From Frankia sp. AiPa1 (GTDB lineage: Bacteria; Actinomycetota; Actinomycetes; Frankiales; Frankiaceae): a stretch of DNA of 64,000 nt. The stretch is from positions 1-64,000 of the forward strand of contig NZ_JALKFZ020000126.1 in assembly GCF_023243075.1 (NCBI RefSeq), written 5' to 3'. The notes beneath the pieces are model-generated. The model did no database searches. It worked only from the letters and a program-made list of their open reading frames with translations, and was not told the origin of the DNA. This document shows positions 34,628-43,057 of this stretch, piece by piece. Within the stretch, counting starts at the first letter, position 1, and each line of letters opens with the position of its first letter. Position numbers and translations under genes: made by a program.

Positions 34628-35179
34628 TTAAGCGATGGGTGATGATTCCGAAGAATCACCGTCTGTCCGATTAACGCCGCTTGCCGGCATGATCTCCGCG
34701 AGGGTGGCATACACCGCGGCGCGCGTGGGCGGGGCACCGCTCGCCCGCCGGACTTCCCGGCCGTCCGCGTCGAGGATGAGCACCGTCGGCGTGCGCCGCA
34801 CCGCCAGGGCACGGATCAGGTCGAGATGCGCCTCCGCATCGACCTCCACGTGCCGGACACCGGGCACGGCCTTGGCGACCCCGGCGAGGATGGTGCGGGT
34901 CGCGCGGCACGGCGCGCAGAAGGCCGAGGAGAACTGCAGCAGAGTCGCCCGCTCCCCCAGCGTCTCGCCGAGCGCGGCGATCTCGGCGCCCCGCTCGGGA
35001 CCTGCCTGTGCGGATGGAGCCACGCCGGTCTCCTTCTCTGGGTCACGCCGGACCGCACCATCCACCGGGCCCCGGGCATGACGGCGGACCGGACGCAACT
35101 GGCCGTCCCGGGTGCGGGTCACAACACCCACCACGACCGCCAGCACGACGGCTCCCAGCAGTACCCACACACCGACCAC
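34628..35179 (-). CDS. Membrane-anchored thioredoxin-like protein
   Basis: 183 residues. An N-terminal membrane anchor (VWVLLGAVVLAVVVGVV) is followed by a basic linker and a thioredoxin fold from about 75 with the redox motif FCAPC in LLQFSSAFCAPCRATR, and the cis-Pro region RRTPTVLILDADGREV. The C-terminus is Ser-rich (GDSSESSPIA). Probably reduces or shuttles persulfides with the neighbouring DUF4395 and rhodanese. GTG start at 35179; the ribosome binding site is weak, so it could start a few codons later. Confidence 0.87.
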   Translation of the reverse strand: MVGVWVLLGAVVLAVVVGVVTRTRDGQLRPVRRHARGPVDGAVRRDPEKETGVAPSAQAGPERGAEIAALGETLGERATLLQFSSAFCAPCRATRTILAGVAKAVPGVRHVEVDAEAHLDLIRALAVRRTPTVLILDADGREVRRASGAPPTRAAVYATLAEIMPASGVNRTDGDSSESSPIA

Positions 35180-35228
35180 GACACGTACGAACGCCGCGCG
35201 GCCGCTGCTGTTCCCGATCCGGCGAGGC

Positions 35229-35984
35229 TCAGGCGGCCGGACCGGTGCCGCTGGTGGTCTGGCCGACCGTGTTCGGGTCCAGGACCACGTTCCGGCCGGC
35301 AGCGTGGAACACGATCCGGTCAGGCTGGACGGACGCGGACGTAAGCCGGAGATTGAACGGCAGGCCGACCACCGGAACTCGCACGGTCAGCAGCTGACTG
35401 ATCGCCGGGCCCAGCGGCGTACCCACCGGAGCCGTGAGCTCATGGGGGGAAAACGTGACCTCTGTCGGCGCCACGCCGATCCCGGCGATTCCCGCCGCCG
35501 CCACGGTGGTGCCCAGCACGTTCAGCGAACCGGAGACTCGGATCGCCGTCCCGGCCGGCCCGACCGTGACGGCCGAACCCTGACTGCGCAGATAGGCATT
35601 GATGTCGGTGAAGCTCAGTTCCACCCGAGCGCTCAGACGGTCCACCGGGATCCGGCGGACGTCGCCGTTGATCACATCCCCCAGGGGCACGTGGACGCCG
35701 ACGAGATCGGCGTGCAGCCGGTCGACCCGCAGCCCCTGCTCGGCCTGGCCCCGCACGTCCACCCGCACGTCACGGTAGTTACCGGTGGCGACCTGGGTGA
35801 GGAACGGAAAGCCCCCGAGCGACACCTCCGGCTTCGAGGAGAGCCGCTCGCTGCGCTGTGCCTGGGTGGCGATCTGGCCGGCCACCACCCGCGGGGTGAT
35901 CCGATCGACCGCGAGCAACAGTCCCAGCAGGACGACCGCGACCACGATGGTGATCCGCAGCCCGCCACCGGGGCGGCCGCTCAT
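35229..35984 (-). CDS. DUF2993 protein (LmeA-like, membrane-anchored)
   Basis: 251 residues. A short polar start is followed by a signal or anchor helix (ITIVVAVVLLGLLLAVDRI), then an extended beta/alpha domain: LGGFPFLTQVATGNYRDVRVDV, VPLGDVINGDVRRIPVDRL and VVGLPFNLRLTSASVQPD. The family includes mycobacterial LmeA, a cell-envelope lipid-binding protein needed for lipomannan maturation. The ATG at 35984 directly follows GTGGGGGAG. Confidence 0.87.
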   Translation of the reverse strand: MSGRPGGGLRITIVVAVVLLGLLLAVDRITPRVVAGQIATQAQRSERLSSKPEVSLGGFPFLTQVATGNYRDVRVDVRGQAEQGLRVDRLHADLVGVHVPLGDVINGDVRRIPVDRLSARVELSFTDINAYLRSQGSAVTVGPAGTAIRVSGSLNVLGTTVAAAGIAGIGVAPTEVTFSPHELTAPVGTPLGPAISQLLTVRVPVVGLPFNLRLTSASVQPDRIVFHAAGRNVVLDPNTVGQTTSGTGPAA

Positions 35985-36096
35985 CTCCCCCACCGGGCGG
36001 TCACAGGTACCGCACGGCCCGACATACCGCGTCCCGAGCCGGGACGCATGCCGTCCCGGGCGAGGACCGTTGCCCTGGTGGCAGCGGCAGGAGGCG

Positions 36097-37281
36097 TCAT
36101 CCGGGCAGGTGCCGTCCGACGAGGTACACGAGTGGAGCCGCACAGGCCAGCGGCACAACCGCGCCGAGCAGGGCCGCGGCTACCGTGGCACCACGCCGTT
36201 GCCCCTCGGACGCAGGGCCTCCATGACCGGGCATGGCACCGGGGGCTCCAGCACCGGGTGGCTCGGCGGCGGGAGGCTCGGCGGCGGAGGTCTCGGTGCT
36301 GGAGATCTCGGTGCTGGAGATCTCGGTGCTGGAGGCGTCCACGGCCCGGCCAGCGCCTGAACCGCTGACCGACACGTCCCCACGGGCACGGACCAGCACG
36401 AGATTCACCAGGCCCGCTGTGACGGCGCCGGCCGCCGCGGCCGCGAGAGCAGCGCCGACGGACAGCTGGCCCGGGCCAAGCCCGCCGAGACCGGCCCCGG
36501 CCCCGGCGGCGACGAGCGCTCCCAGCGACCCGGCCGCCGGCGGCGGCAGCCCCGACCAGCCCGCCAGCCGGCCCACCACGACTGCCACGCCCGCGCCGAG
36601 CAGCCCGGCGATCGCGAGCATGTCGGCCGGCTGGTCCAGGTCATGTCCGGCACGGTCAGGTCCGGCGCGCAGCGCGAGGTACCCGGTGAAAAGCAGGCCG
36701 AGCACAATCCCGCTGAGGGCGGTGACCAACTCGGCGCTGACCCGGTCGGAAGGGGCGACCAGCGCCGTCGAGGTCTCCCGGGCTGACGCACCGTCCGGGG
36801 CGGCTGTCACCGCGTCCGAGGCAGCTGTCACCGCGTCCGGGGTGGCGGGCCGCGGGGGTTCGGTGGCGCCCCGCACGCCCGTGGTGGCTGCCGGAGCGCG
36901 CAGCGTCACGGCCCTGCGGAGCGCGAGCTGATACACGATCACCGCGGCGACGCCCGTACCAACGACCCCGACGACCGAGTGGTACGGATGACCATGGGTC
37001 AGCATCAGACTGAGATCGCCGATCAGGGACCAGCCGGCGATCAACGGAATCGTGCCGGGTGAGGCACGTAGCGTCCGACCCCAGGCCCAGGCCAGCGCCA
37101 TCTGCTCCACGGCGACGACCACGGCGAGCGCCCAGGTGGACAGGGCCGCCGCGGCGATCGCGAGGCCGGCGGCGAGCGCTGCGGCGCCGGACACCGCAAG
37201 CGCCGTCGTCCGGGGCGGGGCGGCTGGCCGCGGACGAGTGGCCGCACCGGGTCCGGGATCGCCAGCACTCACATCCGTCAT
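36097..37281 (-). CDS. Multi-pass membrane protein of unknown function
   Basis: 394 residues with about eight to nine hydrophobic segments. Examples are AVSGAAALAAGLAIAAAALS, LSTWALAVVVAVEQMALAW, VVGVVGTGVAAVIVYQLAL, VTALSGIVLGLLFTGYLAL, MLAIAGLLGAGVAVVVGRL and a C-terminal VAAALLGAVVPLACAAPLVY. Polar low-complexity loops lie between them (AVTAASDAVTAAPDG; SSTEISSTEISSTETS). No transporter signature is recognised. The start at 37281 gives MTDVSAGDPGPG. Same strand and direction as the sulfur genes downstream. Confidence 0.75.
   Translation of the reverse strand: MTDVSAGDPGPGAATRPRPAAPPRTTALAVSGAAALAAGLAIAAAALSTWALAVVVAVEQMALAWAWGRTLRASPGTIPLIAGWSLIGDLSLMLTHGHPYHSVVGVVGTGVAAVIVYQLALRRAVTLRAPAATTGVRGATEPPRPATPDAVTAASDAVTAAPDGASARETSTALVAPSDRVSAELVTALSGIVLGLLFTGYLALRAGPDRAGHDLDQPADMLAIAGLLGAGVAVVVGRLAGWSGLPPPAAGSLGALVAAGAGAGLGGLGPGQLSVGAALAAAAAGAVTAGLVNLVLVRARGDVSVSGSGAGRAVDASSTEISSTEISSTETSAAEPPAAEPPGAGAPGAMPGHGGPASEGQRRGATVAAALLGAVVPLACAAPLVYLVGRHLPG
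36291..36335. repeat. Three tandem 15-base units inside the membrane protein gene
   Basis: tctcggtgctggaga occurs at 36291-36305 and 36306-36320, and with one change at 36321-36335. On the coding strand it gives the repeated SSTEI peptide. Unit length is a multiple of three. Confidence 0.85.
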
Positions 37282-37353
37282 GCTGTCATGTCCAGGCAGA
37301 CGCCGTGCCGCTGGCCCAACCACGCACGGGCGCGCCCCGCTCAGATGCGGGGC

Positions 37354-37632
37354 TCAACCGCCGGCGAAGGGCGGGAGGACCTCGATGACGGCGCCGGGGG
37401 CAAGCGCAAGCGCGGCCGGGTCACGCCGCCCGGCTGGTTGCTCGTCCACCAGGTAGGAGCAGCGCTCCAACAGCCGGGCCAGCGTTGCGCCGTGCCGGGC
37501 CGCGATCGTCTCCCGCAGCTCGGCGAGGGTCGCCGCATCGAGCGTCTCCTCGGTGGTTCCGGCCGCCGCACGCGCCGCAGCCCAGTAACGGACCGTCACT
37601 AGCTTCGAGGCCGGCAGCTGGTCATCGGTCAC
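37354..37632 (-). CDS. MoaD/ThiS family small sulfur-carrier protein
   Basis: About 92 residues with a ubiquitin-like fold: VRYWAAARAAAGTTEE, TLAELRETIAARHG and the C-terminal VIEVLPPFAGG ending in Gly-Gly, the site that is activated and thiocarboxylated. Such proteins deliver sulfur for molybdopterin or thiamin synthesis or other thiocarboxylate chemistry. The GTG at 37632 follows GAGGGCGGG and overlaps the hydrolase stop by 11 bases. A shorter form from the GTG at 37599 is possible. Confidence 0.87.
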   Translation of the reverse strand: MTDDQLPASKLVTVRYWAAARAAAGTTEETLDAATLAELRETIAARHGATLARLLERCSYLVDEQPAGRRDPAALALAPGAVIEVLPPFAGG

Positions 37633-38557
37633 GATGCCCGCCCTCAACCGCTTCAGGTTCCGCCACGTCGCTCTCTGACGCGATGAGTTTCACCAGGTGG
37701 GCTCCCAGGCGATCCAGAAGGCCAGGGCTCAGCCCCGCCTCGGCATGTCCGAACTCGGGCTCAATCCACACCTGCGCATGCCCGCCGGTGGCCGCGGCCA
37801 GGGCGCGCGGGTGTTCCAGGGTGAAATATCGGTCCCGGCATCCGTGCACGATCAGTAAAGGGATTGGCACAAGGGCGCCGACCACCTCCAACGGGGACGG
37901 CGGAACGGGCACAAAAGCGCCCGGATCGATACGCACCCGTAACGCCGCGCGCGCCACCATACGGCCCGTGGGAGACTCAGTGAACCAGTGGATTCGCCGC
38001 ATGGGCGAGGTGTCCCGCACGAACCAACGACTTGCCGCGCTGACGCTGACCACCGCGTCCGGCAGGTGCCGGAGGCGATGCCCGTGACAGAGCGTACCAG
38101 TTTTGGCCAATCCGGCATGCCGGATGGCCGCCGCCCCGCCCATCGACCACCCAATGGTGACAACCCGCAGGTAGCCCAGTGCGCGAGCCGCGCCGACCGC
38201 GGCATCGACATCGAGCGCCTCACGGTCGCCGAACGTGCAGCGCCCGCTTGATCGGCCATGGCCGCGCAGGTCCATGGCCAGCACGTTTACATATCGCCGC
38301 AATCCGGATGTCACGTCACGTAACATGGGACGGGAGAGTGAGCCGGAAAAGCCATGGACCACCACCGCCACCACGCTCTGTGACTCTCCGCGCAGATCGC
38401 CAAACTTTTGATCATGCCGGGTGGCCAGAATCTCAGAATCCGCTGTCGGCAGGAGCCGGTAGACGGTAGGAGCCGAGTAGGGCACTCCGCTATCCTCCCC
38501 CCATACCGGCCTTCGTTTCATGCCCATGACGGTCGTGCGACGCCCAGCACCGGACAT
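37622..38557 (-). CDS. Alpha/beta hydrolase
   Basis: Up to 311 residues. Strand [18 protein letters not shown] provides the oxyanion region and [12 protein letters not shown] follows. The nucleophile elbow [10 protein letters not shown] holds the catalytic Ser, HGCRDRYF gives the acid and FGHAEAG the His. Substrate unknown. The first Met is at 38557; Met codons at 38527 and 38521 are alternatives. It is divergent from glnR with 54 bases between, so the two genes share a promoter region. Confidence 0.87.
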   Translation of the reverse strand: MSGAGRRTTVMGMKRRPVWGEDSGVPYSAPTVYRLLPTADSEILATRHDQKFGDLRGESQSVVAVVVHGFSGSLSRPMLRDVTSGLRRYVNVLAMDLRGHGRSSGRCTFGDREALDVDAAVGAARALGYLRVVTIGWSMGGAAAIRHAGLAKTGTLCHGHRLRHLPDAVVSVSAASRWFVRDTSPMRRIHWFTESPTGRMVARAALRVRIDPGAFVPVPPSPLEVVGALVPIPLLIVHGCRDRYFTLEHPRALAAATGGHAQVWIEPEFGHAEAGLSPGLLDRLGAHLVKLIASESDVAEPEAVEGGHRDR

Positions 38558-38611
38558 CTAGTTACTCACCGGGTCGACGCTGCCCCACCACATCGCACTG
38601 GAGGAGTCCTC

Positions 38612-39364
38612 TTGAGCGTCGTCCTTTTGCTCACCAACGCCCCCGGTCCCTCCGCCGAGTCCTTTCCGTCGCTCGGGCTGCTCACGCACACGGTTCGGGT
38701 CGCCCCGCTGGAGGCGAGCGCCCTGCTGGACGCGCCTCCGGTCGACGTGATCGTGGTGGATGGGCGCCGAGAACTCGTCATCGCCCGCGGCCTGTGCCGG
38801 CTGCTGCGCACCACCGGGCTCACTACTCCACTGCTCGCGCTGGTCACCGAGGGTGGTCTCGCCGCGGTGTCGGCCGATTGGGGAGTCGACGACGTCGTGC
38901 TTGATTCCGCCGGTCCCGCCGAGGTCGAGGCCCGGTTGCGACTGGCCATCGGTCGGGTCGCCGCCGCCGGCGGCACCGCCGAGGCCGGTGTCATCCGGTC
39001 CGGCGACCTCTCCGTCGACGAGACCACCTACTCCGCGAAGCTGCGGGGCCGGCCGCTCGAGCTCACGTTCAAGGAGTTCGAACTGCTGAAGTACCTCGCG
39101 CAGCACCCCGGCCGGGTGTTCACCCGGGCACAGTTGCTGCAGGAGGTCTGGGGCTACGACTACTACGGCGGCACCCGCACGGTGGACGTGCACGTCCGCC
39201 GGCTGCGGGCGAAGCTCGGCCCCGAGCACGAGGCGATGATCGGTACGGTCCGGCACGTCGGCTACAAGTTCGTGGCCCCGTCGATCACACCACTGGCCGA
39301 CAGCGCCCCCGGTCCCGGCGGCCGGGCCGACCGCGACGACTCTCGCACGCCCGAGCGGGTCTAG
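38612..39364 (+). CDS. glnR: Nitrogen master regulator GlnR (atypical OmpR-family regulator)
   Basis: 250 residues. The receiver-like domain begins [19 protein letters not shown] and includes [34 protein letters not shown] and [12 protein letters not shown]. The winged helix carries [40 protein letters not shown] and [11 protein letters not shown]. These blocks are nearly identical to GlnR of Streptomyces and mycobacteria, which controls ammonium uptake and glutamine synthetase genes. The receiver lacks a complete phosphorylation pocket, as in known GlnR. The start is an unusual TTG at 38612, with GGAGGAG five bases upstream. Confidence 0.95.
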   Translation: MSVVLLLTNAPGPSAESFPSLGLLTHTVRVAPLEASALLDAPPVDVIVVDGRRELVIARGLCRLLRTTGLTTPLLALVTEGGLAAVSADWGVDDVVLDSAGPAEVEARLRLAIGRVAAAGGTAEAGVIRSGDLSVDETTYSAKLRGRPLELTFKEFELLKYLAQHPGRVFTRAQLLQEVWGYDYYGGTRTVDVHVRRLRAKLGPEHEAMIGTVRHVGYKFVAPSITPLADSAPGPGGRADRDDSRTPERV

Positions 39365-39515
39365 GCAGGTTCAGGCCTGTTTCAGGCCCGCTCGCCCCCT
39401 GGTCGACCGACGGGCGGCGTCCCGCGTCTCACGCGGGTGCCGCCTGTCCTGCTGCCGGACGCGGCTCGCCGCACCGGGCAGCAGGGATCACGCGACATCG
39501 ACCGCGGGCCCCCCG

Positions 39516-39521
39516 TACCGT
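39516..39521 (+). promoter_or_regulatory. Candidate -10 (TACCGT) for leaderless mshD mRNA
   Basis: TACCGT fits TAnnnT and ends seven bases before the GTG at 39529. No ribosome binding site lies before either GTG (39526 or 39529). Confidence 0.45.
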
Positions 39522-39528
39522 CAGAGTG

Positions 39529-40593
39529 GTGAGTTCCCCGATCTCGCGTCCAGCCGCGCGCCTGGAGTGGTCTCCGACGCTCAGCGGCGCGGACGTCGAT
39601 GACATCGAGAGCCTGCTCGCCGCCGCTGAGCAGGCCGACGGAAGCGGGCCGGTGTCCGAGGACGTCCGGTTGATGTTGCGCCCGGGTCTGCCGGTCGGCT
39701 CCGGGCGCCATCTGCTGGCCCACCTGCCGGCCGCGGCGCCGGACGCCGCCGAGCCGACCGGTCGGCCGCGATCGGTCGGCTCGGCCGATGATGCCGGAGT
39801 CTCGCTCCACTCGGTCGGCCCGCTGGTCGGCTATGCACACCTGGGCGGCCCGGCGGAGAGTCGGCAGGCAGAGGTGGTGGTGCATCCCGCCGGCCGTCGC
39901 CGCGGCGTGGGCCGGCAGCTTGTGACGGCCCTGACCACGGCGTGCGGGTCGCCGTCCGCGGGGCTCGACGTCTGGGCGCACGGAGATCTGCCCGGTGCGA
40001 CGGCCCTCGCCAGGCGGCTCGGCTTCACCCGCGCCCGGGTGCTGTTCCAGCTGCGCCGCCCGCTGCACGACCCCCTGCCGCAGCCGACACTGCCCGCCGG
40101 CGTCACCGTGCGGGCGTTCGTCCCCGGCCGCGACGACCAGGCCTGGCTCGCGGTCAATGCGACCGCCTTCGCCGACCATCCCGAGCAGGGCCGCTGGACG
40201 GTGGACGACCTGGCCCGACGCCGGGAGGAGCCCTGGTTCGATCCGCGCGGATTCTTCGTCGCCGAGCGGGCCGGTGAGGTCGTCGGCTTCCACTGGACCA
40301 AGGTCCACGACATCGACGCGACGCCTGTGCCGGGCACGCCGCCCGCCCTGCTCGGCCCCATCGGCGAGGTCTACGTCGTCGGCGTGCTGCCCGGTTCCGG
40401 CGGCGCGGGGCTCGGGCGGGCGCTCACCCTCATCGGGCTGCATCACCTGCGAGCCGCGGGTCTGGCCGACGTCCTGTTGTACGTCGACGAGGACAACGAA
40501 CGCGCGGTGCGGATGTACACCGGGCTCGGCTTCACCGAGCACGCGAGGGACGTGTCCTACCACTGGAACGGCTCCGGCGCCGATCCAGCCTGA
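39529..40593 (+). CDS. mshD: Mycothiol synthase (tandem GNAT acetyltransferase)
   Basis: About 354 residues with two GNAT domains. The acetyl-CoA loops are VVVHPAGRRRGVGRQLV (N-domain) and VGVLPGSGGAGLGRALTLIGL (C-domain), followed by LLYVDEDNERAVRMYTGLGF. MshD acetylates Cys-GlcN-Ins to give mycothiol, the final step. The C-terminal DVSYHW is typical. Its position beside glnR matches streptomycetes. Two adjacent GTG codons (39526, 39529) are both possible starts. Confidence 0.94.
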   Translation: MSSPISRPAARLEWSPTLSGADVDDIESLLAAAEQADGSGPVSEDVRLMLRPGLPVGSGRHLLAHLPAAAPDAAEPTGRPRSVGSADDAGVSLHSVGPLVGYAHLGGPAESRQAEVVVHPAGRRRGVGRQLVTALTTACGSPSAGLDVWAHGDLPGATALARRLGFTRARVLFQLRRPLHDPLPQPTLPAGVTVRAFVPGRDDQAWLAVNATAFADHPEQGRWTVDDLARRREEPWFDPRGFFVAERAGEVVGFHWTKVHDIDATPVPGTPPALLGPIGEVYVVGVLPGSGGAGLGRALTLIGLHHLRAAGLADVLLYVDEDNERAVRMYTGLGFTEHARDVSYHWNGSGADPA

Positions 40594-40651
40594 CTGGTCT
40601 GATCCGCCTGGGCGTCGCGGTCGCGCGGATCCGCGGACACGTGCCCGGCGA

Positions 40652-41011
40652 TCAGGCGCCGCGGCGGCTCGCCAGGCCCGATGCCGCAGCCGGGCCGCCC
40701 TCGTCGACGGCGATGACCGTGCTCAGATTGGTGATGTGCAGCAGGCGATGGGTCTCCTCGTTCAGGTGGCGCAGGGCCAGCCGGCCACCAGCCGAGCGCT
40801 GACGCTGGTGAGCGAACAGGATGACCGCGAGTCCCTGCGAGTCGAGGAAGCTCACCTCGGCCAGGTCCACGACGATGTCCCGCACTCCGGCCACCCGGGC
40901 GTCGAGCAGAGCCTCACGCAACGGGTCCAGCGAGGAGTAGTCGATGTCGCCCACCGGGTGCACGACGATCGTGTCACGCCCAGTCACTTCGACCCGTACA
41001 CGTGGTTCCAT
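40652..41011 (-). CDS. STAS-domain anti-sigma factor antagonist
   Basis: 119 residues with a SpoIIAA-like fold: IVVHPVGDIDYSSLDPLREAL, then DIVVDLAEVSFLDSQGLAVI. The Ser in DSQG is the position phosphorylated by anti-sigma kinases. GGRLALRHLNEETHRLLHI completes the domain. It probably binds an anti-sigma factor encoded elsewhere, since no kinase or sigma gene is adjacent. The ATG at 41011 starts MEPRVRVEV; Met codons at 41035 and 41077 also lie in frame. Confidence 0.88.
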   Translation of the reverse strand: MEPRVRVEVTGRDTIVVHPVGDIDYSSLDPLREALLDARVAGVRDIVVDLAEVSFLDSQGLAVILFAHQRQRSAGGRLALRHLNEETHRLLHITNLSTVIAVDEGGPAAASGLASRRGA

Positions 41012-41282
41012 GACTCCACCCCGACCGGATGGCATGGGCACGGTGGGGAACGGGCCGGACAGCTCCCCACCGAGCATCGCGCCTCTGCCAAGCTCGATGG
41101 TGGCGGCCTACCCCGACCACACCACTCCCACACCCGCCGGATTCTCACCGGAAAGCGTCCTCCCTCACAGCGGTTCACCGCCGGTTCATCACCTGGGCGC
41201 CCTGCCGGCACCGCCACAGTTTCCCGATTTCTCCCCGCCGGACGGGATGGGACGACCTGTCGTGCAGTGAGAGCGTCGTCGC

Positions 41283-41834
41283 ATGGACATCAACCCGCCC
41301 TGGTCCCGCGGCGCTGCCCCCGTCGATATCGTCACGTTCCTGTGCCGGTCGGATGGAGCCGCCATCTCGGTCGGCCGGCCGCCCGCCAGTCACCCCGGCT
41401 CCGCCGCCGGGCTCGTCGCTCTCGGCGTCCGGCTGCCCGGCACGTTCTCCGCCGCCCTGCAGCTCGCGCCCGACGAGGCCATGCGCCTGTCCGGCCTGCT
41501 TGTCGAGGCGCTCGAGTCCGGTGCCGAGGCATTCGGCGGCCCGCTCGCAGCCTCCCCGCGGCACGGCGTGTCGGCACCCCCGCCGGGCGATGCTTCGGCC
41601 GACGCCACCGTCGGCGCCCATGATCATGGCCCGGCGAGTTCGCGGTTTGTGATCATAGCGCCGGAGGGAGTGGCGGTGGCCGAAGTGTGGCAGGCCCTGG
41701 CCGCGTTGCCGGTGGGCGCCCGGCTCGTCGATTTCTCCTCGGATGCCGATGTCGTGCTGGTCTTTGCCCTAGACGATCCGCGCTGGCCGGTTCGGTCCGG
41801 CCCGGCCAGCGCGCAGGAGGAGCCGGGCGCATGA
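41283..41834 (+). CDS. Hypothetical protein
   Basis: 183 residues, acidic and Ala/Pro-rich. Starts MDINPPWSRGAAPVDIVTFL. Segments RLPGTFSAALQLAPDEAMRL, SSRFVIIAPEGVAVAEVWQAL and ARLVDFSSDADVVLVFALDD look like short folded blocks separated by disordered linkers. No family is recognised and no clear ribosome binding site is seen. High G/C at third positions supports coding. Confidence 0.55.
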   Translation: MDINPPWSRGAAPVDIVTFLCRSDGAAISVGRPPASHPGSAAGLVALGVRLPGTFSAALQLAPDEAMRLSGLLVEALESGAEAFGGPLAASPRHGVSAPPPGDASADATVGAHDHGPASSRFVIIAPEGVAVAEVWQALAALPVGARLVDFSSDADVVLVFALDDPRWPVRSGPASAQEEPGA

Positions 41835-41867
41835 GCCTGGCCACGGCATCGCCGGCCGCCCGGCCGG

Positions 41868-42650
41868 CTACCCGCGCACCACCTCGATTCCCGAAATCAC
41901 GGCCAGAACCAGGAATGCCACTGCGGCGATCCGGGTGATCACGGAAATCGGCATGAGCCGTAGCAGTCCGCGCCCGCCAGCGATGGCCAACGCTGCCACC
42001 GTCCACAGGCCCAGCACCGCGCCGAGCCAGACGCTCACCGGTGAGTCGAACCGGGCGGCAAGGTTGGCGGTGGTGATCTGGGTGAGATCGCCGAGCTCCG
42101 CGAGGAAGACGACCCCGAACGAGGTCACCGCTACCGGCCAGAACGTCGCCGTGCCGGGAGCGGCCGGCCCGCTGGCGCCCGTCATCGCGGCGGCCGATCG
42201 CGGGACCCCCGCTCCCGACGCCTCCGTCTCATCGCACGTCAGCGCGCCCGCGGGGGCGTCCGGGTCCGTGCTGGTCCCGGGCGACTCGCCGACACCACCT
42301 GGGCGATCGCCCGGGTTGGGTTCGGTGCGGTTCGCACCGCCACTCTTCCTGTCGGCCTCCTCGCCGTCGGCCCGCTCGCCATCCTCAGTGCCCTCCCGCA
42401 GCACCAGGACCGCGCCCAGCATGAACAGCACCATGGTGATCGCGTCCACGACGCGGCCCGGCAGATGGGAGAACGCGCTGCCAGCGGCGACGGCCACGGT
42501 CACGTGTATGAGGAAGGCGGCCGCCACCCCGACCCACACATGGATCGGTCGGAACCGGCTGCCCAGAACAAGGCTGGCGACCATCGTCTTGTCGGGAAGT
42601 TCCGCGAGGACGATGACGCCGAAAGTAACCAATGCCGCGGTGATGCTCAC
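41868..42650 (-). CDS. GDT1/UPF0016 family membrane protein, likely manganese exporter
   Basis: 260 residues with two copies of the family motif: ELPDKTM (first half) and ELGDLTQ (second half), in hydrophobic repeats of three helices each. The halves are separated by an unusually long polar linker (about 100-165). Bacterial members such as MneA export Mn2+; the eukaryotic ones transport Mn2+/Ca2+. The second motif has Leu where Lys/Arg is usual. The GTG at 42650 has GAGAGG seven bases upstream. A yybP-ykoY riboswitch upstream supports control by manganese. Confidence 0.9.
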   Translation of the reverse strand: MSITAALVTFGVIVLAELPDKTMVASLVLGSRFRPIHVWVGVAAAFLIHVTVAVAAGSAFSHLPGRVVDAITMVLFMLGAVLVLREGTEDGERADGEEADRKSGGANRTEPNPGDRPGGVGESPGTSTDPDAPAGALTCDETEASGAGVPRSAAAMTGASGPAAPGTATFWPVAVTSFGVVFLAELGDLTQITTANLAARFDSPVSVWLGAVLGLWTVAALAIAGGRGLLRLMPISVITRIAAVAFLVLAVISGIEVVRG

Positions 42651-42693
42651 GCCGGGACCTCTCGTCAGGCCGGATCGTGAGCGGGGACACTCC

Positions 42694-42721
42694 TTCGACC
42701 CGGCATGCCTGCCGTGTCGAA
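42694..42721 (-). promoter_or_regulatory. Candidate expression-platform hairpin of the riboswitch
   Basis: TTCGACACGGCA and TGCCGGGTCGAA pair over 11 of 12 positions around a GGCA loop. The 5' arm overlaps the 3' strand of riboswitch stem P1 (CCTTCG), so the two structures exclude each other. Confidence 0.6.
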
Positions 42722-42910
42722 GGTCTCGCCCACCCGGCCGCAGCACAGCCGGGCCCGTACACCGGGCATCCACGTACCGGTCCTCGACGGGCCGGTACGG
42801 ACGCCAGTATGTCGACGTACGAACCGATACGAACCTCCGCTCCGGCCGGGTGGACCATCACGGTCACCTGACTGCCGAAGCCGGTCGCTCGGTGGGGCTA
42901 CTCCCCTTCG
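42718..42910 (-). promoter_or_regulatory. yybP-ykoY manganese riboswitch
   Basis: On the minus strand CGAAGGGGAGTAGCC (42910 to 42896) matches the conserved 5' core. GGCGAGACCTTCG (42730 to 42718) matches the 3' core; CGAAGG and CCTTCG close stem P1. Between them GTCGACATACTGGCG (42816 to 42802) resembles the internal conserved loop of actinobacterial members. At 193 bases it is longer than average because of a GC-rich internal arm. It lies 68 bases before the GDT1-family start codon, a gene class often under this switch. Confidence 0.85.
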
Positions 42911-43057
42911 GGGACGAAGACTACCCGCCCGGCGGATACGGTGCATCACCTCACGCTCCCGTCACCTGGCCAATCGGACAGCACACGAAAGGACACACCT
43001 TCGTACCGGCCGCGCGCATGGACATCACCCTCGGCGTCAGTAGATTTACGTGAAGTG

